Shown here one piece after another: positions 52,988 through 60,997 of a stretch of DNA of 64,000 nucleotides. Below the pieces are notes generated by a model. The model was given only the letters and a program-made list of their open reading frames with translations. It made no database searches and was not told the DNA's origin. A program made the position numbers and the translations under genes. Numbering within the stretch: position 1 is the first letter of the stretch; each line of letters opens with the position of its first letter. This DNA comes from Limnohabitans sp. G3-2 (lineage in GTDB: Bacteria; Pseudomonadota; Gammaproteobacteria; Burkholderiales; Burkholderiaceae_C): the NCBI RefSeq assembly GCF_002778275.1, contig NZ_NESG01000004.1:62001-126000 (forward strand), given 5' to 3'.

Positions 52988-53170
52988 TTAAACCATGCAC
53001 CAAACACCGATGCACCAACCCCATACCCACTGAAAAAACAAGTCCATCGCATTGCCCAGCAAGAGGACAGGCAAACCCACATACAGTGCCATCCAAGCCC
53101 AACCTGAGAGGGTCAAACGGGCTTTGGGAATATCGTGTCCGAGGATGCTTGAAACTTGTCGTGAAGACAT
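52988..53170 (-). CDS. Small membrane protein ahead of motA
   Basis: 60 residues from the second in-frame ATG at 53170; the first, at 53185, would leave only a few bases after the sigma-28 start point. A hydrophobic, Trp-rich segment (WAWMALYVGLPVLLLGNAMD, then FFQWVWGWCIGVWC) forms one or two membrane helices after a short polar N end. It is the first gene behind the sigma-28 promoter at 53198-53224 and lies 15 bases before motA. Codon use and position support a real gene. No family is recognised; it may help insert or regulate the stator. Confidence 0.6.
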   Translation of the reverse strand: MSSRQVSSILGHDIPKARLTLSGWAWMALYVGLPVLLLGNAMDLFFQWVWGWCIGVWCMV

Positions 53171-53197
53171 GGCTTGAAATTCCATTCACACCGGTGT

Positions 53198-53224
53198 AAA
53201 TCGGTTGCAAATGCGGTATCTTGA
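53198..53224 (-). promoter_or_regulatory. Sigma-28 promoter of the motA-motB unit
   Basis: On the minus strand TCAAGATA, 11 bases, then ACCGATTT: 5/8 and 5/8 with the conserved CCGAT core and exact spacing. It shares its -35 bases with the -35 of a divergent sigma-70 promoter at 53221-53250. Confidence 0.65.
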
Positions 53225-53250
53225 GCGAATTTGGAAAATTTGCCTATTAT
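53221..53250 (+). promoter_or_regulatory. Sigma-70 promoter of the FemAB-like gene
   Basis: TTGAGC (53221-53226), 18 bases, TATTAT (53245-53250). The ATG at 53257 would be at or next to the transcript start, suggesting a leaderless mRNA. Confidence 0.55.
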
Positions 53251-53256
53251 GACGAT

Positions 53257-54183
53257 ATGGAAGTGAAATGGGAGCTTTTGCCACAGGCGGACTGGGAAGA
53301 ATTTCATTCGGCCCAGCACGGCGCATTGCAGCAGTCCTGGCTCTACGGTGAGGCTTTGAAGGCACTGGGCGTGCGCGTTCACCGCGCCATGGTCTGGGAA
53401 GACGGGCGTCTGTTGGCGCTGGCCCAGTTCATGTGCAAGCGCTGGTTGGGCTATTTGTCGGTGGCTTCTTGTACCCGAGGGCCTGTGTGGGACCCGCAGG
53501 TGCCGCCCGCACAACGTTCGGCCATTTACAAACAATTGCGACAAAGCTTGCCAGCGCCTTGGCTCAAAGTCGTGTTGTTTTCGCCTGACCGCTGTGCCGA
53601 TCAAGTCGACCCCGTCGAGGTCCAAGGCCTCTCGCGCGTGATGACCGGTTACGCCACCGTCTTGCTCGATTTAAAGCAAAGCCTGCCGACCTTGAAAGCC
53701 GCTTTGGAGGGCAAGTGGCGCAACCGCTTGATCAAGGCCTTGTCGAATGAAAAAATCCGCGTGCAGGTGCAAGCCAGTTTGAAGCGCTGCGAATGGTTGC
53801 TGGACAAAGAACGCGATCAACGTGAGGCGAAAAAGTTTCAGGGACTGCCCACGCATTTTGTGCAGGCCTACATCGCGGCGGCGGCCGACCCTCGGCAAGC
53901 CTTTGTGGTGGCCTATGCGGAGGTGGGCAAGAACACGGTGGCGGGCATGCTGTTTTTGATCCATGGCCGGGTGGCCAGTTACCATATGGGATGGGCCGAT
54001 GAGCAAGGGCGCCAACTCAGCGCCCACAACGCTTTGTTGTGGGCGTCGGTGGTTCACCTGCAAGGTTTGGGCATCGAGGTGCTGGACTTGGGAGGCGTCA
54101 ACACCCACGATTTGCCGGGCATTTCGCGGTTCAAATTGGGCACGGGTGGCCAAGCCATCACCTTGGCCGGAACTTATTTTTGA
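53257..54183 (+). CDS. FemAB/GNAT-like acyltransferase
   Basis: 308 residues from the ATG at 53257; a TTG at 53221 falls inside the promoter -35 and is rejected. The sequence has the two linked GNAT halves of FemAB-like proteins: QQSWLYGEALKALGVRVHRA and VASCTRGPVWDPQVPP at the N side, GKWRNRLIKALSNEKIRVQV centrally and AGMLFLIHGRVASYHMGWAD, LDLGGVNTHDLPGISRFKLG at the C side. Such enzymes transfer amino acids from aminoacyl-tRNA to peptidoglycan precursors, or acyl groups to sugars. The substrate is unknown. It is divergent from motAB. Confidence 0.8.
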   Translation: MEVKWELLPQADWEEFHSAQHGALQQSWLYGEALKALGVRVHRAMVWEDGRLLALAQFMCKRWLGYLSVASCTRGPVWDPQVPPAQRSAIYKQLRQSLPAPWLKVVLFSPDRCADQVDPVEVQGLSRVMTGYATVLLDLKQSLPTLKAALEGKWRNRLIKALSNEKIRVQVQASLKRCEWLLDKERDQREAKKFQGLPTHFVQAYIAAAADPRQAFVVAYAEVGKNTVAGMLFLIHGRVASYHMGWADEQGRQLSAHNALLWASVVHLQGLGIEVLDLGGVNTHDLPGISRFKLGTGGQAITLAGTYF

Positions 54184-54191
54184 GAAAAGAC

Positions 54192-54602
54192 ATGACTTTG
54201 CCAATGTTTTCCATGCGCGCACGGCGGCTGATTGGCCTGGGCTGTTTGGCCGTGTGGGCTGCATGGCTGCCCAGCACCGCCCAAGCCTGGACCCGGATCG
54301 GTGAATCCGAAGAGGTGACGCTTTACCTCAACCGCAGCAGCATTGAAAAAGAAGACACCATTCGCCGTGTCCGGGAAATGCAGGACTTGAAAAGCCCCGA
54401 CGCCGAAGGTGTGCGCTCCAGAACCTACATCAACGAGTACGACTGCAATTACAAAATGCACCGATTGGGGCAAATGACCAGCTACGCGGGCCCCAAAATG
54501 ACAGGACAGAAATTGTTCACCGTGAACGAAATGGGTTACTGGCGCAAGATTCCGCCCTACGGTGTTTTTACCCTGACCTACATCGCGCTGTGCATCGAGT
54601 GA
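54192..54602 (+). CDS. Small secreted protein resembling the surface-adhesin protein E family
   Basis: 136 residues from the ATG at 54192, nine bases after the FemAB-like stop; the longer open frame from 54039 overlaps that gene and is rejected. Signal peptide about 1-32 (ending PSTAQA). The mature part (TRIGESEEVTLYLNRSSIEK, REMQDLKSPDAEGVRSRTYI, NEYDCNYKMHRLGQM) has the pattern of the protein E-like family, with paired cysteines (EYDC and ALCIE). Its function in motility, if any, is unknown. Confidence 0.7.
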   Translation: MTLPMFSMRARRLIGLGCLAVWAAWLPSTAQAWTRIGESEEVTLYLNRSSIEKEDTIRRVREMQDLKSPDAEGVRSRTYINEYDCNYKMHRLGQMTSYAGPKMTGQKLFTVNEMGYWRKIPPYGVFTLTYIALCIE

Positions 54603-54621
54603 GTCAGGCCCTCAAGCTGGG

Positions 54622-55605
54622 TCAGGGCTTGGTGGCGGGGGCTGCAGGCGCGCTCGGCGCTGCAGCGGGCGCTCCGTTGGGGGCGGTGGCTTCACCGGGT
54701 TTGGCTGCGTTGAACCTCGGGAATTGAACAGCCCGCTCGCGTGAGGTGTTGGCTGTGTTCTTTTGCACCGTTTCAAGGTAGCGCTCTTTTTGCAGCGTGA
54801 CCAAGGCTTCCACATCGCGTTTGAGGCCGTCGACGTTGCCGACCGCCGACTTCAACGACTTGACTTCGTTGCCCAAGGATTGCACGGCGTTGGCCTGGGT
54901 TTGCAGTTTGGCGTTGATTCCCTGGACCTGGCGAATCACCGAGTCGCTGCTGGCCGCCACTTGCTTGGCGGTTTCACTGGGCACTTTTTGCACCAAGCTC
55001 TCCGATTGCTTGAGCGAAGCGTCAATGCGGCCTTCAATCTCGCCTTGTGACTTGGTCAGGGCCACCTGTTGGGAGGCCAGCTCTTTCACGCTTTGGTTGA
55101 CGCCTTCCAGAGACTCCATGCCCGTGTTGAGTTCCACCACGCGTTTGCCCACGGCCATCAGCATCGCGTCCAGTTGGTTGATGCGGCTGACCAAGCGCAC
55201 GCCCATGATCAGGAAAAAGATCAGGCTGATGACCATGACGCCGCCCATCACGGCCAACAAGAGGCGTGCTTTTTTATGGCCTGCGTCGGTCACTTCCTTG
55301 AATTCTTCGGTGGCCCGTCGCAGCTGGCCGCTCACGCTGGTGGCGGCTTCTGCGGACTTGGTGGCCAATTCAGCAGAGTCGAGCACCACCTGCGCCAAAG
55401 ATTGGTATTGCTGGTAAGCCCTTTGGTCGACCGTGATGCCCACATGCATGGGTTTTTCAGGTGCCGGGCTGGCCGCGGCAACCGGTTTGGGGGGTGACTC
55501 GGGCGGCGGCGAATCGACAGCAGCTTCTGTGGGCGGCGTTTCGCGGCCTTCGACTTCTGCGATGTCGACAGGTTCCTCACTGGGCTTGAAAGTGTTCTCG
55601 CTCAT
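54622..55605 (-). CDS. Membrane-anchored coiled-coil protein, last gene of the fli operon
   Basis: 327 residues. A Pro/Glu-rich disordered N part (1-55), a helical segment (60-110), one membrane helix (about 114-137), then a long coiled coil (about 140-285) with regular heptads (LEGVNQSVKELASQQVALTK, VQSLGNEVKSLKSAVGNVD) and a Pro/Ala-rich tail. The coiled coil is probably periplasmic. It is joined by an ATGA overlap to the gene before it and is continuous with the fliK-flhB operon. No family is recognised. It may be structural around the motor or flagellar pole. Confidence 0.75.
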   Translation of the reverse strand: MSENTFKPSEEPVDIAEVEGRETPPTEAAVDSPPPESPPKPVAAASPAPEKPMHVGITVDQRAYQQYQSLAQVVLDSAELATKSAEAATSVSGQLRRATEEFKEVTDAGHKKARLLLAVMGGVMVISLIFFLIMGVRLVSRINQLDAMLMAVGKRVVELNTGMESLEGVNQSVKELASQQVALTKSQGEIEGRIDASLKQSESLVQKVPSETAKQVAASSDSVIRQVQGINAKLQTQANAVQSLGNEVKSLKSAVGNVDGLKRDVEALVTLQKERYLETVQKNTANTSRERAVQFPRFNAAKPGEATAPNGAPAAAPSAPAAPATKP

Positions 55606-56207
55606 TTTTTCTTTCCTCGGACTTGGACGGGGGGACGCAATCTTTGGATTTGTTCTTCCAAGAGTGAGTTGCGTGTTCTCAGCTGGGCGATGCGGGTCTT
55701 GATCGGGCTGCCTTGCTCCCAGAGTTCGGCCACGCTCAACACGGCCGGGGCCGCGGCCTCGGGGGCTGGTTTTTCAGTGGCCGCGCTGTTGGGTGGCTTG
55801 ATCGGGGTGGCCGCGCTGGCGTCTTGGCCCAGGGCCGCATCGGTCAATACCGGCTCAATTTTCAAAGGCTGATCGGCCGTGGCGGGCAGGGCCTTGGTTT
55901 TCACCCGCGAAGGTTTGCGCGTTTGGGTGGGCGCAGGTGCGCGCGCCGAAGACCTGGCAGGGGACCGGCTGGGGGCCTTGGTGGCCAGGGCTTGATCGGC
56001 GGGGTCTGCAGCGGTTTGAACCTTCGCAGCCGGTGTGCGTTTTTTGGACGTGGACGTTGCGGGCGATGTGGGCGCTGGGGTCTGCGATTTTTTCACGGCC
56101 GATGCCTTGCGTTGGCGAGGGGCGCTGACCTGCGGCGCCAGTGGCGCGTCGGTGCCTGGCGCCGAGGCTTGCGGCACGCCTTGAGACGGGGCTTTTTTCT
56201 GGGTCAT
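55602..56207 (-). CDS. Intrinsically disordered Ala/Pro/Lys-rich protein
   Basis: 201 residues. About residues 1-150 are low-complexity, basic and rich in Ala, Pro, Ser and Lys (KKSQTPAPTSPATSTSKKRT). The last 45 residues form a predicted short coiled coil (LWEQGSPIKTRIAQLRTRNS, LLEEQIQRLRPP). No signal peptide or membrane helix, so it is likely cytoplasmic. It overlaps the next gene by ATGA and follows the SPOR-domain gene by 17 bases. No homology can be named; it may be a linker between the two membrane proteins encoded beside it. Confidence 0.65.
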   Translation of the reverse strand: MTQKKAPSQGVPQASAPGTDAPLAPQVSAPRQRKASAVKKSQTPAPTSPATSTSKKRTPAAKVQTAADPADQALATKAPSRSPARSSARAPAPTQTRKPSRVKTKALPATADQPLKIEPVLTDAALGQDASAATPIKPPNSAATEKPAPEAAAPAVLSVAELWEQGSPIKTRIAQLRTRNSLLEEQIQRLRPPVQVRGKKK

Positions 56208-56224
56208 GGTGGGGCTTTCAGGTC

Positions 56225-57658
56225 TCAGGTCGGACTTTTGAGTTGCTCTTGCAAGCCACGTGTCGGTCGCACCCAGCTGCGCGGGATGCCCGGCTGCTTC
56301 GAGGCCTCATAGCCCTGTCCCACATTGCTGTATGGGCCTGAGACGATCACGAAGTGCGCCAATTTTTCGCCTGGGCGGTAGGCCGCGATGATTTGGGCAT
56401 TCTTCAAGGGGGGGTGTCGGCGTTGGATGTCCAAGACCTTGGCATAGCTGCTGGCCGTACCGTGTTGCAGCAAGTAGCTGTTGGCGTCGAGCTTACGCAA
56501 CCACTCTTGGCCTTTCATCGTGCCCTCAGGGGCCTCAATGGCCGGCTCTGGCGGTGTGGTGGCCATGGCCACGGGCGCAGGGGGGCTGGGGGGCTGCGCA
56601 GGCGCTGCCACAGCGGTGGTGTTGCCTGGCACGGCCGGTGCCGATGAGGCCTCTGGAGCGGCACCGGCTGCCCCGGCTGTGGCGGCGCTGTTGGGGGCTG
56701 TGGTGTTGGCGGGTCCGGCCAGCTGCGGGCTGGTCAAGGGCGCGGCCACCGTGGGCTTGGCCGCCTTCAGCCCAAACGCCTCGGGTTGAATCCAGAGCAT
56801 CATGAGGGTCGACATGACCAGGGCAAAACCGATGCCGATTGCCAATTTGTGGTTCTGGCGCAGCCAGGCGCCAGCGCCTTTCACGCCTGCCGCAGAACCG
56901 GCCCAAGCTTGGAGGGCCGAGGCCCCCTTCTTTTGGAAGGTGTTCAGTTGCTGCTGAAGTTTGGAGTTGGCCGTTTTGGCGGTCTCGGGGCGGGCCTCGG
57001 GCGCTGGGCTGGCGAGCAATTCCGGGGCGTCAAAGGGCGCGCCCAAAGGGGGGCGCTGCTGGCGCTGGATGCGTTGAATCAGGGGCTGAATGGCGTTCAA
57101 ATTCCCATCGCTGCGGGCCTGCTCCAGAACGGCTTGCGCTTGCTCATCGGTGGGTGCCTCGATGTCCCAGCGCAATATTTTCCGGCCAAAAGCCGACAAA
57201 GGCGACTTTTGCACCTGGGGGGAGCCCGACATCAGCAAAATGGCCCGGATGTTAGCGCCTGGGAAATTTTGGATCAGGCGTGCCAGCAATTGGATTTCGC
57301 TCTCTGGCAGGGTTTGCGCGTCGTGCACGATCCAGATTTGCGCTGTGTTCACCGTGGCGTTGGCTTTGACGGCCTGGTTGAGTGACTGGTTGGCCAGCAC
57401 TTCATTGAATCGGCCCAACAAAGAGTCGGTGTTGGCTGGAAAGTAAACCTCGATGCGGTGCTCTGGCGCTTGCTGGCGCACGCGCACCAGCAGCAAACTC
57501 ATGTAGTGATCGAGCAAGGCCTCAAAAGGGCAATACAGCGCCAGACTCAGGCCTTCGTTGGCCACGGCGTTGGCGCAACCGTCGATGCGCATCCGGTCGG
57601 CTGCGCGAAAAACGTAAGAATTCAAAGCGGTCGTCTCAGGGTGGATCTGGATGTTCAT
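56225..57658 (-). CDS. ExeA-like ATPase relic fused to a membrane helix and SPOR domain
   Basis: 477 residues. Residues 1-200 follow the ExeA/GspA-type AAA ATPase fold (SLALYCPFEALLDHYMSLLL; Walker B-like IWIVHDAQTLPESEIQLLAR; LLMSGSPQV), but the P-loop GxxGxGK(T/S) is absent, so ATP hydrolysis is unlikely. A membrane helix lies at 272-290, followed by an Ala/Pro-rich periplasmic linker and a C-terminal SPOR-like domain (WLRKLDANSYLLQHGTASSY, FVIVSGPYSNVGQGYEASK) that should bind denuded peptidoglycan. This architecture resembles DamX. Its ATG overlaps the flhB stop by ATGA, placing it in the fli operon. Confidence 0.75.
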   Translation of the reverse strand: MNIQIHPETTALNSYVFRAADRMRIDGCANAVANEGLSLALYCPFEALLDHYMSLLLVRVRQQAPEHRIEVYFPANTDSLLGRFNEVLANQSLNQAVKANATVNTAQIWIVHDAQTLPESEIQLLARLIQNFPGANIRAILLMSGSPQVQKSPLSAFGRKILRWDIEAPTDEQAQAVLEQARSDGNLNAIQPLIQRIQRQQRPPLGAPFDAPELLASPAPEARPETAKTANSKLQQQLNTFQKKGASALQAWAGSAAGVKGAGAWLRQNHKLAIGIGFALVMSTLMMLWIQPEAFGLKAAKPTVAAPLTSPQLAGPANTTAPNSAATAGAAGAAPEASSAPAVPGNTTAVAAPAQPPSPPAPVAMATTPPEPAIEAPEGTMKGQEWLRKLDANSYLLQHGTASSYAKVLDIQRRHPPLKNAQIIAAYRPGEKLAHFVIVSGPYSNVGQGYEASKQPGIPRSWVRPTRGLQEQLKSPT

Positions 57659-58818
57659 GCTGTGGCTCCCGCTTTCTCAAGCCGGCTGCCGTCGGGGTTG
57701 AACTGCATGTTGGTGGGGACTTTCACGCGGGGTTTGGCTTGCGGTGGGTTCATGGGCGATGCCGCCTCCAGGCTGAAGACATAAGCAATGACTTGCGCCA
57801 CGGCGTGGTAGAGGTCTTCGGGCACTTGTTGCTCGACTTCGGTGGTGAAATAAATCGCACGGGCCAAGGGCGCGGCTTCAAACAGGTAAACGCCATGGGC
57901 CTTGGCTTCTTCGCGGATGAGTTTGGCCATGTGGTCTGAGCCTTTGGCCACCATGATGGGGGCGCCGTCGCCTGTGGGGTCGTATTCGAGCGCCACGGCG
58001 AAGTGCTCGGGGTTGGTGATCACCACGTCGGCATCTTTGATGCGGGCCATCATGCGCGAGTTGGCCATCTCACGTTGACGGCGGCGAATCTGGGCCTTGA
58101 CTTCCGGGCTGCCTTCCATTTGCTTGTATTCGTCCTTGACCTCTTGCTTGGTCATGCGCATTTGCTTCTTGAAGGCGTATTTTTGGTAGGGCACATCGAT
58201 CATCGCGATGACCGCCAAGCTCAAGGCGACCCACAAAGTCGATTTCATGATCATGACCGCCGCAGCCGTCAAAGCCGGCTCCAGACCCATTCGGCCCATT
58301 TGGATGAGCGAGTCCATATTGCCCATCAAGGACCACCAAAGCACGGTCGCGACCAAGGTGAATTTCAGGATGGCCTTGCCCAGTTCGACGATGGCGTGTG
58401 TGCCGAAAATGCGTTTGAGCCCGCTGATGAGGCTCAGTTTGGAACTTTTGGGTGTGACCGCCTGCAGCGAGAACAGGTAGCCCCCTGTCACGCCAGACGC
58501 CACCACCGCGGCGATGACGGTGAACACCATGATGGGCATCACGGTGATGAAAGAGGAGAGCAACTGGTCGCCAAAGTGGGCGGGCAAAAGCAAGGGCTTG
58601 TCAATGGTGGTCCGGTCAAAGACAAAACCGTTGGCAAAGATTTGGGCCATGCGGCTGACCAGCCAGCCACCGCTCATCAGGAGCATGACGAGCGAGCCGA
58701 TGACGATCACGGCAGCGGGCAACTCCGAGGAGCGGGCCACCTGGCCCTGTTCTCTGGCGTTGCTGAGTTTTTTGCCCGTCGGGTCTTCTGTTTTGTCGTC
58801 ACTCGATGCATCAGACAT
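57655..58818 (-). CDS. flhB: Flagellar export switch protein FlhB
   Basis: 387 residues with four membrane helices (about 28-50, 82-105, 140-165 and 185-205) and a cytoplasmic C domain with the self-cleavage site NPEH (in VVITNPEHFAVALEYDP). It sets which substrates are exported. It overlaps the fliR end by eight bases and the SPOR gene start by four. The tail after the conserved core is Pro/Lys-rich. A second, tail-only copy is at 45134. Confidence 0.97.
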   Translation of the reverse strand: MSDASSDDKTEDPTGKKLSNAREQGQVARSSELPAAVIVIGSLVMLLMSGGWLVSRMAQIFANGFVFDRTTIDKPLLLPAHFGDQLLSSFITVMPIMVFTVIAAVVASGVTGGYLFSLQAVTPKSSKLSLISGLKRIFGTHAIVELGKAILKFTLVATVLWWSLMGNMDSLIQMGRMGLEPALTAAAVMIMKSTLWVALSLAVIAMIDVPYQKYAFKKQMRMTKQEVKDEYKQMEGSPEVKAQIRRRQREMANSRMMARIKDADVVITNPEHFAVALEYDPTGDGAPIMVAKGSDHMAKLIREEAKAHGVYLFEAAPLARAIYFTTEVEQQVPEDLYHAVAQVIAYVFSLEAASPMNPPQAKPRVKVPTNMQFNPDGSRLEKAGATA

Positions 58819-59587
58819 GGGGCACCCCCATCACGTCTCGCACCACGTTGAAGCCTTGCACCCACAGCCATTCGATGCGGGCACCGATGCTCTCCAGGGA
58901 CATGATCAAAATCAGAAAACCCGCGATGATCAGCGCAGGAAAACCCACCGCAAAAATGTTCAGGCTGGGCGCAGCGCGGGTGACCACGCCCAAGCCCACG
59001 TTGATGAACAGCAGCGACACCATCACGGGCAAGGCCATCAAAACCGCCCCCAAGAACACCATGGAGCTCCACTGCAGGACGCGGCCATAAACATCTTGGT
59101 TGAGGATGGAGGTGCCGATCGGCAGGGAGAAAAAGGATTCCGAAATGATCCCCAGCATGATGGCGTGGCCACCGAAGCCGACAAAAATCAGGGTCGACAT
59201 CACGATCATGAGCTGCGAGATAACAGGCACGTTGCCCATGTTGGGGTCCATCATGCTGGCCATGGACAGGCCCATGGCGGCGGCGATGCTCTGGCCGCCG
59301 ACGACCATGGCGGCCACCACCACTTGCATGATCAGGCCCATCACGGAGCCGATCATGATTTGGTTGAACACCTCGACCAAGCCTGGAGCCGTGGAGGGAT
59401 CGATCACGGGCCAAGTGTGCAGGGGGTAAACCAGCCAAGCCAAAACCAAAGCCATCAAGATGCGCAGACGCACGTTGAAGGCGTTGATCGAGAAAATGGG
59501 GGCGGTGATCATCAGCGCTGAGATGCGCAGCATGGGCCAGAGAAAGGTGTAAAACCTTTCAATGACGTCGGCTGCGAGGAAGTTCAT
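58811..59587 (-). CDS. fliR: Flagellar export gate protein FliR
   Basis: 258 residues, very hydrophobic, with FliR features: FLWPMLRISALMITAPIFSI at the N end, MGLSMASMMDPNMGN and VSLLFINVGLGVVTRAAPSL. It is part of the FliPQR export gate. It lies 18 bases after fliQ and overlaps flhB. Confidence 0.97.
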   Translation of the reverse strand: MNFLAADVIERFYTFLWPMLRISALMITAPIFSINAFNVRLRILMALVLAWLVYPLHTWPVIDPSTAPGLVEVFNQIMIGSVMGLIMQVVVAAMVVGGQSIAAAMGLSMASMMDPNMGNVPVISQLMIVMSTLIFVGFGGHAIMLGIISESFFSLPIGTSILNQDVYGRVLQWSSMVFLGAVLMALPVMVSLLFINVGLGVVTRAAPSLNIFAVGFPALIIAGFLILIMSLESIGARIEWLWVQGFNVVRDVMGVPHV

Positions 59588-59605
59588 GGCGATGAGTTCC
59601 CGAAA

Positions 59606-59875
59606 TCAGCTGAACAGGGTGGGGATGCGCTGAAAAATGCTGCGCGTGAAGTCGATCAGGGTGACCAGCTGCCAGCTGCCAAACACGAGCAAAGCCAAGG
59701 CCACGCCAATCAGTTTGGGAATGAAGCTCAGTGTCGACTCGTTGACCGAAGTGGCGGCCTGGATGATGCCGATGATCAAACCAACGCCCAAGGCCACGGC
59801 CAGAAGGGGTGCACAAACCAACACAGCCGTCCACAAAGCGTGGCGACCCAAGTCGATGACCATGGCGGTGTCCAT
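59606..59875 (-). CDS. fliQ: Flagellar export gate protein FliQ
   Basis: 89 residues from the ATG at 59875 (AAGGAG six bases upstream). Two membrane helices (LLAVALGVGLIIGIIQAATS and VALALLVFGSWQLVTLIDF) match FliQ. It lies 10 bases after fliP. Confidence 0.96.
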   Translation of the reverse strand: MDTAMVIDLGRHALWTAVLVCAPLLAVALGVGLIIGIIQAATSVNESTLSFIPKLIGVALALLVFGSWQLVTLIDFTRSIFQRIPTLFS

Positions 59876-59885
59876 CTTGTCTCCT

Positions 59886-60638
59886 TCAAGGCATGGCAAA
59901 GCTGCCGGCCAAAGAACCCATGATCAGGCTCCAGCCGTCCACCAGCACAAACAACATCAATTTGAATGGCATCGAAATCATCATGGGCGACAACATCATC
60001 ATGCCCATGGACATCAACACGCTGGCCACAATCAGATCGATGACCACAAAGGGGATGTAAATCAGAAAGCCGATGGTGAAGGCGCTTTTGAGCTCGGAGG
60101 TCAAAAACGCTGGCACCAAGGTCATGAAGGGCACGTCCTGTGCACTGGCGACGCCTTTGTTGCGGGCGATTTCCATGAACATGGCGATGTCGTCTTCACG
60201 GGTTTGCAGCAGCATGAAGGCTCGAATCGGCTTTTCTGCCGCGGCCAAGGCCTTGTCAAAGCCCAGGCCTTGGTTCATGTAGGGCAGCAGGGCGTTTTGG
60301 TAGACGTCGTTCAACACGGGCGACATCACAAACAAGGTCAAAAACAGCGACAGACCCACGATGACCATGTTGGGAGGCGTTTGGCCAGTGCCCAGGGCTT
60401 GGCGCAGGATGGACATGACGATGACGATGCGCACAAACGCGGTCATCATGAGCAGCAAAGAGGGCAACACCGACAGGGTGGTCATCAAGGCCAGCAGTTG
60501 CAGCGTGATGCTGTACTGCGTGCCTTTGCCCGTATTGGTGCTGGTGATGGCCGGCATGTCAGGCGCCGCCTGCGCCAGAATAGGCAAAAGCCCCACCAAA
60601 AGGGTGAGGATCAAGCCGATGGGGACGTTGCGCTTCAT
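59886..60638 (-). CDS. fliP: Flagellar export gate protein FliP
   Basis: 250 residues with a cleavable signal (about 1-24, ending LAQA). Highly conserved segments include SLLLMMTAFVRIVIVMSILR, QALGTGQTPPNMVIVGLSLF and PFMTLVPAFLTSELKSAFTI. It forms the core of the export pore. It overlaps fliO by ATGA. Confidence 0.97.
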   Translation of the reverse strand: MKRNVPIGLILTLLVGLLPILAQAAPDMPAITSTNTGKGTQYSITLQLLALMTTLSVLPSLLLMMTAFVRIVIVMSILRQALGTGQTPPNMVIVGLSLFLTLFVMSPVLNDVYQNALLPYMNQGLGFDKALAAAEKPIRAFMLLQTREDDIAMFMEIARNKGVASAQDVPFMTLVPAFLTSELKSAFTIGFLIYIPFVVIDLIVASVLMSMGMMMLSPMMISMPFKLMLFVLVDGWSLIMGSLAGSFAMP

Positions 60639-60979
60639 GGGGTGAGGGGTTCCGGTGAGGCCGCCAAGGCCGCTGGCGCTTTGCCACTGGCCTCGGAACT
60701 GTGGATGTGGTGGTCAGGCCAAGGCGAGAGCACGGTGATGTTTTGGGCCGAGACACCGACCAGGATTTCGCGCTCGTCCACGCGGATCAGCATGATTTTT
60801 TGGCGTGCGCCCACCGAGAGAGTCTCCACGGTTTGAAGACGTTGGGTGTGTTTGCGCAGCAGGCCTTGGCCATTTTGCAGCTTGCGCAGCGTCCACAAAA
60901 GGGCCAGCAGCAAGCCGATGACAAAAATGAAGCTGAACAGGTATTGCAGCCAGTCGCCTAATGTCCAAACCGAGTTCAT
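60635..60979 (-). CDS. fliO: Flagellar export assembly protein FliO
   Basis: 114 residues: one N-terminal membrane helix (WLQYLFSFIFVIGLLLALLW) and a short cytoplasmic domain with the FliO pattern RLQTVETLSVGARQKIMLIR, VDEREILVGVSAQNITVL. It helps assemble FliP. The call is by position and pattern, as the family is variable. Confidence 0.92.
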   Translation of the reverse strand: MNSVWTLGDWLQYLFSFIFVIGLLLALLWTLRKLQNGQGLLRKHTQRLQTVETLSVGARQKIMLIRVDEREILVGVSAQNITVLSPWPDHHIHSSEASGKAPAALAASPEPLTP

Positions 60980-60997
60980 GCTGTGCCTGCTTCGGGT

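Noticed and set aside
53221..53256. TTG start for the FemAB-like gene
   Set aside because: The TTG coincides with the -35 of its promoter; the ATG at 53257 fits homologue length and the start point.
54039..54191. Longer start for the protein E-like gene
   Set aside because: It would overlap the end of the FemAB-like gene in another frame and place the signal peptide internally.
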